Positions 59,266-64,000 of a stretch of 64,000 nt of DNA are shown piece by piece. The notes beneath the pieces are model-generated. The model searched no databases and was not told where the DNA came from. It worked only from the letters and a program-made list of their open reading frames with translations. Within the stretch, counting starts at the first letter, position 1. Every line of letters starts with the position of its first letter. The DNA is taken from positions 20,852 to 84,851 of the forward strand of contig CAVUAU010000013.1 in assembly GCA_963739625.1 (NCBI GenBank), in the 5' to 3' direction. Both the position numbers and the translations under genes were made by a program. The DNA is from Salinimicrobium sp963739625. GTDB taxonomy: Bacteria; Bacteroidota; Bacteroidia; Flavobacteriales; Flavobacteriaceae.

Positions 59266-61176
59266 ATGCACGTATATATTGTGATGGGAGTATCGGGAGT
59301 GGGTAAAACTACTATAGGAAAGAGGCTTGCAGAAAAACTGGAGCTTCCTTTTTTTGACGCCGATGATTTTCATTCTCAGGCCAATCTAAAATTGATGCGC
59401 AGGGGAGAACCCCTGCAGGACAACCACCGGCAGGCATGGCTGGAGGAGCTCGCAGCGCATATTCAAAAATGGCACAAGCAAAAAGGCGCGGTGTTGGCAT
59501 GTTCGGCGCTCAAGAAAAAGTATCGCGAACAGCTTAGCAGTATTCCAAAAAATGATCTTACCTGGATCTTTTTACATTCAGAATACGAAGTGATCTATGA
59601 ACGAATCGCCTCCCGCAAAGGCCATTATTTTAAACCCGAGATGCTACAATCACAATATGATATTTTGGAGCAACCAGATGACGGAATACATGTAGATGTG
59701 CAGGCCACACAAGAAGAAATAATCAAAGAAATTATGGAGAAGATAGCTGCAAAGGAAGAAAGATCTCAAATTGGCATTATTGGGCTGGGAGTTATGGGAA
59801 AAAGTCTTGCCCTTAATTTTGGTTCTAAAGGCATTAGAACCTCAGTTTTTAACCGGCATGTGGAGGAACTGGAAGTAGACATCGCGAAGAATTTTGCACA
59901 GGAGAACCGGGACCTCTTTGATTTTCCTTGGTTTGATGATCTGCAGCAATTTATTGCTTCCCTGGAGGCGCCAAGAAATATCCTGCTCATGGTGAATGCG
60001 GGGAAAGCCGTAGATCTTGTCATTGAAGGTCTGCTGCCATTCCTGGAAAAAGGTGACCTCATTATCGATGGCGGAAATTCCCATTACAAAGACACCAACA
60101 GGAGGGAAGCATTTTTAAAGGAAAAAGGCTTGATGTTCATGGGAGCCGGAATTTCCGGAGGGGAGGAAGGCGCGCGAAAAGGCCCGTCAATTATGCCCGG
60201 TGGCCCCGATGAGGCTTATGATCGTGCGGGAAAACTCCTGGAAAAAATAGCGGCCAAAGATAAGAATGGTGAACCCTGTTGTACCCACGTGGGGCCCGGC
60301 GGGGCAGGTCACTTTGTAAAAATGCTTCACAATGGAATCGAATACGGGGAAATGCAGTTGATAGCTGAAACTTATCATTTCCTTAGATACTCCTACGGAA
60401 TTTCTCCCGAAGAGATCTCAGATGTTTTCGGGGAGTGGAACCGGGAAATGAGAAGTTTTTTACTGGAGATCTCTGTAGATATACTTCGGAAAAAGGAGCA
60501 GGATGATTTTCTTATAGATAAAGTTCTCGATGCCGCCAAACAAAAAGGAACCGGCGGCTGGTCCACAAACGCCGCCCTGGAGCTGGGAGTACCACTTGAC
60601 ACCATTACTGCAGCCGTACTGGCCAGGAATATTTCGGGCAGAAAAGAGGAAAGAATTAAAGCCGAAGAACTTTACGACAACAACAGAGGTAGCAGTGTCA
60701 AAAAAGATAATTTTAAAGAGCTTTTTGAAGCCTATCGTGCCGCTAGTATCATCAATCATGCAATTGGCTTTGACCTGCTTTCGGCAGCTTCTAAAGAATA
60801 TGACTGGAATCTTAATTTATCTGAAATTGCACGCATCTGGACCAACGGCTGTATCATCCGGTCGCGATTTATGGAGGAACTGGTAGAGCTATTCCGCGAT
60901 TTTTCAGGTCATCTATTGCTGCACGAACAGCTTTCGGGAAAACTAGAGGCACAGGTGCCGGAGTTGGCCGAAACTACTACCGGGGCTTTAAAAAAAGGAT
61001 TTCCCATGCCGCTGATGTCTTCAGCCGTAAATTATTTTTACAGTTTCACTTCAGCACAATCTTCGGCCAATATGATCCAGGCTCAAAGGGATTATTTTGG
61101 TGCGCATACCTATGAGCGCACAGATGAAGCCCGGGGCAGGTTTTTTCATTCAGACTGGGGAGCAAAGGAGGAATAA
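59266..61176 (+). CDS. gnd: Gluconokinase-6-phosphogluconate dehydrogenase fusion
   Basis: A 636-aa bifunctional cytoplasmic enzyme, start at ATG 59266 (MHVYIVMGVSGVGKTTIGKR). Residues 1-165 are a thermoresistant gluconokinase: P-loop GVSGVGKTT (8-16), FFDADDFHSQANLKLMRRGE and VLACSALKKKYREQL. Residues 168-636 are NADP-dependent 6-phosphogluconate dehydrogenase: GIIGLGVMGKSLALN, LMVNAGKAVDLVI, IIDGGNSHYKDTNRRE, GAGISGGEEGARKGPSIMPG, HFVKMLHNGIEYGEMQLI, and IARIWTNGCIIRSRF. The fusion would phosphorylate gluconate and oxidise the product in one chain. It is 10 bases after greB in the same direction. Confidence 0.93.
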   Translation: MHVYIVMGVSGVGKTTIGKRLAEKLELPFFDADDFHSQANLKLMRRGEPLQDNHRQAWLEELAAHIQKWHKQKGAVLACSALKKKYREQLSSIPKNDLTWIFLHSEYEVIYERIASRKGHYFKPEMLQSQYDILEQPDDGIHVDVQATQEEIIKEIMEKIAAKEERSQIGIIGLGVMGKSLALNFGSKGIRTSVFNRHVEELEVDIAKNFAQENRDLFDFPWFDDLQQFIASLEAPRNILLMVNAGKAVDLVIEGLLPFLEKGDLIIDGGNSHYKDTNRREAFLKEKGLMFMGAGISGGEEGARKGPSIMPGGPDEAYDRAGKLLEKIAAKDKNGEPCCTHVGPGGAGHFVKMLHNGIEYGEMQLIAETYHFLRYSYGISPEEISDVFGEWNREMRSFLLEISVDILRKKEQDDFLIDKVLDAAKQKGTGGWSTNAALELGVPLDTITAAVLARNISGRKEERIKAEELYDNNRGSSVKKDNFKELFEAYRAASIINHAIGFDLLSAASKEYDWNLNLSEIARIWTNGCIIRSRFMEELVELFRDFSGHLLLHEQLSGKLEAQVPELAETTTGALKKGFPMPLMSSAVNYFYSFTSAQSSANMIQAQRDYFGAHTYERTDEARGRFFHSDWGAKEE

Positions 61177-61183
61177 AGGATGA

Positions 61184-63757
61184 TTAATCTTCGGCGGCCT
61201 CTAAGGTAAATTCCAGAGTATCTACAATATCGCCGTATTGATCAACTTTGATCTCAAACTCCACTTTTTGGGGGCTGACTTTGTAGTTAAGTTTTTGAAG
61301 CTGCTCATGATCAATTTCCGCAGTATATTTCCCCGGTGCCAGACCTAAATAACTGAAATACCCGTCACCTTCGGTGAGGATTTCGGCTGCTTTTTCCCCT
61401 TTTTCGTCCAGAATATTTACGATGATCCTGCCCTGTCCGCGAACACTACTGCCATTATTGAAGTACACCATCCCGCCGACTTCCCCCATTACCTGCACTG
61501 GCACAAAGATCTCCTTGAAGAAATTGGGCTGGGTCTTCACCAGGATCTTTGGATCTTCAATTTTCCAGGCGATGTTATCGAGGCTTACAGGATCAAGCTC
61601 AAGCAGAAGGTCGATGTAAGGCTGCAGTTCTGTAATGCGAAGAACAGTCCGGTCACTGTTGTATGTTAGTTTACCGCTGCGGTTTTTAAGTTCCAGCCCC
61701 GGCACTCCCGGTTCCAAAGGATCCCTGCTACCATTGCGGTTCAAATCCAGGAATGGAATAATGGTTAACGCTGCTCGCGACATGGCCGTACGATTGCTGG
61801 CAATTACATAGCCGGTGTTATCGTCAAGCATCAAACTTCCTCTTGCCGATTGTACAAAGGAGGAATTTCTATTCCCTATCCTCGAAGTAGCCGAAGTTTG
61901 AGCAAAATTGAAGGCGTAGCGAAGTCCTACCTCAAAAATATGTGCCTTCCGCAAAAAGTTGTTTTCATATGCCAGGTTAAGAAATCCTTGCCTAAAAACG
62001 GGACGTTCCAGTTCTAAAATAAGATTATTGAAACCTTCCCTGCTAAAGTCGTACTGCAGCTGTGGTGAAAACAAGAATTTGTACGGGAGGCGGTAAGTTT
62101 GGGACAAGGAGCTGTAAACTGTGGGATGATCCATCCTGTCGTTATACAGGCCGTAAGTGGTAAAATTCGTGCTTATTCCAAAAACCGCACCGGAAAGCAG
62201 GAGCTGCGCCGTTGTGAATTTCGTGGTCGGCATGATGATCTGGTTCACGCTAAAGCGACTAAACATCGAGAAGAATCTTGTGCGAATTGGTGTGGAGAGA
62301 CTAATTTTTCGCTCTTCCAGGTAGTTATAATTTATTGCCGTTTGATTCTTATCATAGTTGATGTAATTAACATCTACCTGCAGATTTCGCGGCGTGCGAT
62401 AACTCAGTAAGGCTTCGCCTTTAACGCCATACATATATTCCCCCGAAAACAGCAAGCCTGAAGCTATTCTCATGGAAGAATTCACAAAGGGCATTACCTC
62501 GCCACTTTCTACTTCAGAAAGATATTCCACGCCACCACCAAAGGTTATTGCATTACTAAGTCCGTAATTAATGTTGACCCTGCTAAAACGGTCCCGGTCA
62601 TCGTTTTCCACGATTCCGGCGCTGAACGTATATTCAAGTTCCTTCTTCGGAACAAAGTTATAAGGGATATTGATCACTCTTTCCTCGACCCGTTCTTCAC
62701 CATAGGGCCCGTAAAACCGAAGGTTCACCGCCGTATTCCCATACATGAGCGGCACTTCAAAACTGTAGAAACCTGAGGCATCTGCTTCTGTAAAGGCCAC
62801 CAGCACATTATTCACGTAAAGTTCAACGGTCCAGCGGGGTTCTGTATAATCATTCAGGAGATAGCTTCCAAAAGAGCGGCGGTTCTGTAAAGGAGAATTG
62901 GTAAACTGTACTCCTGAGACTGGTGCAAAAAGAGAAGAAGTGGCCCTGGTAAAAATCCTTCCTGCTGTTACCTGTGAAAGATAAGGGTTATCATTGTTCA
63001 CGTATCTCCATTGATAAAACTGGTTACGGGAAGTAAAAGGCAAGCGGCTTGAGTAATTCAGCATAAGGTTCGTTTCCCCTCCCAGGAACATTGTTCCCAG
63101 CCCCAGCATAAGCCGGTTATCATTTTCAAAATCTGTTTGTTGCGTGGTTACAACGCCCCAGTCAAGAGTCCCCGGTTTAAAAAATGGATACCTGTTAGGG
63201 ATAAGGGTATCGGGCATTACAACTCCTTTTACCCGGTCCAGGTTGGATCGCATTTTTTCAAGTCGCATTTCCTTGAGCACCGGCAGCTCTTTATCTGTAT
63301 TTAGTTGCACCGAAAGGCTTCGGAAGGAAAAATTAGTATCCAGGCCAAAAATGCTTCCGAAAAGGCCTGACCTTAAATATCTCGCAGAAGGAGTCACTAA
63401 AATGTCATTTTCAGAGAGTTTAAAATTCCGGTCTTTAAACCTGATTCCGGGGGTTTCCCAGTTTATGACATAAGTAGAGTCGGGGTGAATGATGAAACCC
63501 TGAAGCAGATTTCCTTCAGCTTCATTCTTTATTTTAAGAAGATCAAAAAGGGCGGTGACGGGCAAATAGGCCTCTTCCCCTTTAATGGCCACCGGGATTT
63601 CGTATGTTCCCAACCTTGAAACCGAAAGCTCTACGTTAAGCTCGTCATATTCAGGAAAACCGGTCTGTGCTTCAGCCTTCGAAAAACTCAAAAGCAGGAG
63701 AAGAACGACCTGAAATCTTAGAATGATTGAAAAAATTTTTCGGAAGGAGGGAGGCAT
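61184..63757 (-). CDS. Outer-membrane usher-like protein
   Basis: An 857-aa exported protein with a signal peptide (IILRFQVVLLLLLSFSKAEA). The N-terminal region after the signal has a small domain (YEIPVAIKGEEAYLPVTALF), then a long series of beta strands with alternating aromatic residues suggesting an outer-membrane barrel. The block VELYVNNVLVAFTEADASGF then YSFEVPLMYGNTAVNLRFYG, GPYGEERVEERVINIPYNFV strongly resembles the plug region of fimbrial ushers (FimD/PapC), in which a strand turn G-F-Y precedes the barrel part. The C-terminal part holds a DLNRNGSRDPLEPGVPGLEL loop, like a calcium-binding SdrD-B/EF-type loop, and a final Cna-B-like domain (DGYFSYLGLAPGKYTAEID). An upstream DUF4402 gene is consistent with a fibre-forming system. 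Confidence 0.65.
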   Translation of the reverse strand: MPPSFRKIFSIILRFQVVLLLLLSFSKAEAQTGFPEYDELNVELSVSRLGTYEIPVAIKGEEAYLPVTALFDLLKIKNEAEGNLLQGFIIHPDSTYVINWETPGIRFKDRNFKLSENDILVTPSARYLRSGLFGSIFGLDTNFSFRSLSVQLNTDKELPVLKEMRLEKMRSNLDRVKGVVMPDTLIPNRYPFFKPGTLDWGVVTTQQTDFENDNRLMLGLGTMFLGGETNLMLNYSSRLPFTSRNQFYQWRYVNNDNPYLSQVTAGRIFTRATSSLFAPVSGVQFTNSPLQNRRSFGSYLLNDYTEPRWTVELYVNNVLVAFTEADASGFYSFEVPLMYGNTAVNLRFYGPYGEERVEERVINIPYNFVPKKELEYTFSAGIVENDDRDRFSRVNINYGLSNAITFGGGVEYLSEVESGEVMPFVNSSMRIASGLLFSGEYMYGVKGEALLSYRTPRNLQVDVNYINYDKNQTAINYNYLEERKISLSTPIRTRFFSMFSRFSVNQIIMPTTKFTTAQLLLSGAVFGISTNFTTYGLYNDRMDHPTVYSSLSQTYRLPYKFLFSPQLQYDFSREGFNNLILELERPVFRQGFLNLAYENNFLRKAHIFEVGLRYAFNFAQTSATSRIGNRNSSFVQSARGSLMLDDNTGYVIASNRTAMSRAALTIIPFLDLNRNGSRDPLEPGVPGLELKNRSGKLTYNSDRTVLRITELQPYIDLLLELDPVSLDNIAWKIEDPKILVKTQPNFFKEIFVPVQVMGEVGGMVYFNNGSSVRGQGRIIVNILDEKGEKAAEILTEGDGYFSYLGLAPGKYTAEIDHEQLQKLNYKVSPQKVEFEIKVDQYGDIVDTLEFTLEAAED

Positions 63758-63770
63758 TAAAATTTGCTGT

Positions 63771-64000
63771 CTATTCGTGAATGAAGGTTAGCGTAAAAGT
63801 TGCATTATAAGGTCCCGCAGGACCTGCACTTCCGTTAGGGATACTTAATTTTCCTCCAACAAAAACCTCTTGAGGATTTGTTTTGGTAATAAAAGTTTGG
63901 CCGGTACTAATGTCAGTGAATGGATCAATACTCAGGGTAACATTACTGCCCGAAGGCCCGGAAAGTTGAATATTTTGTACAGGCTGGATTTGGAGTAGTG
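63771..64000 (-). CDS. DUF4402 domain protein (pilin-like), C-terminal part
   Basis: The minus-strand frame runs from the window edge to a stop at 63771-63773, giving about 76 residues; the start lies beyond 64000. The visible sequence has LSGPSGSNVTLSIDPFTDIS, then NPQEVFVGGKLSIPNGSAGP and a final GPYNATFTLTFIHE. The VFVGGKLSIP block and the closing beta strand NATFTLTF match DUF4402, a family of exported beta-sandwich proteins. It directly precedes the usher-like gene on the same strand (13-base gap), so the two are probably co-transcribed. It is a candidate fibre subunit. Confidence 0.7.
   Translation of the reverse strand, partial: LLQIQPVQNIQLSGPSGSNVTLSIDPFTDISTGQTFITKTNPQEVFVGGKLSIPNGSAGPAGPYNATFTLTFIHE

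Overview
The window looks like a chromosome segment of a marine-type flavobacterium (Bacteroidota, Flavobacteriaceae; relatives such as Gramella/Christiangramia or Salegentibacter are plausible, but I cannot fix the genus). Reasons: promoters fit the Bacteroidota pattern TTG-N19/20-TAnnTTTG, Shine-Dalgarno sites are weak, and the gene families are typical of the group (DUF5916, DUF6146, DUF6787, TIGR02757, BatA-type VWA proteins, CarboxypepD_reg TonB receptors, DUF4402, a gluconokinase-6PGDH fusion).

Layout. 0-6.8 kb: end of truA, recQ, corA, a hemerythrin-like protein, then a GH13 alpha-glucosidase followed by a close homologue of the Anabaena sensory rhodopsin transducer. 6.8-11.9 kb: a tight four-gene minus-strand operon (DUF1704 metallopeptidase, ATP-grasp ligase, AstE/AspA-type zinc hydrolase, cation/proton antiporter); this is the best candidate here for a poorly described pathway. 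12.2-21.05 kb: tRNA-Arg(UCU) with an integrated element. It has a tyrosine recombinase next to the tRNA, a 13-bp repeat of the tRNA 3' end at about 21.03 kb, GGTCAACA sites at both ends, a 190-bp imperfect palindrome, two exported or lipoprotein cargo genes and a group II intron. 21.4-36.8 kb: housekeeping and envelope genes (ClC channel, HAD phosphatase, S10 peptidase, PAP2, MBL hydrolase, a histidine kinase-BatA-pseudo-dihydroorotase-DUF4870-esterase run). 37-47.6 kb: lipoprotein, TIGR02757, LolD, DUF5916, MsrA, and a DUF6787/His-rich/TonB-receptor operon. 47.7-51.4 kb: serA-serC, a LuxC-like reductase and a divergent ferredoxin with overlapping divergent promoters. 51.4-64 kb: FKBP, 3D-domain lipoprotein, PAP2, CPBP protease, aspartokinase beside a divergent ACT-like protein, GreB, GntK-Gnd fusion, then an outer-membrane usher-like protein preceded by a DUF4402 (pilin-like) gene cut by the window edge.

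Caution on quality: six genes carry single-base frameshifts (seven in all, most in or beside short homopolymers) while both halves keep normal family sequence. This looks more like residual sequencing or assembly error than gene decay, and I annotate these genes as whole loci with the break stated. There is no CRISPR array, rRNA operon or phage in the window. Function calls come from recognising motifs and family sequence by eye; no database search was run.
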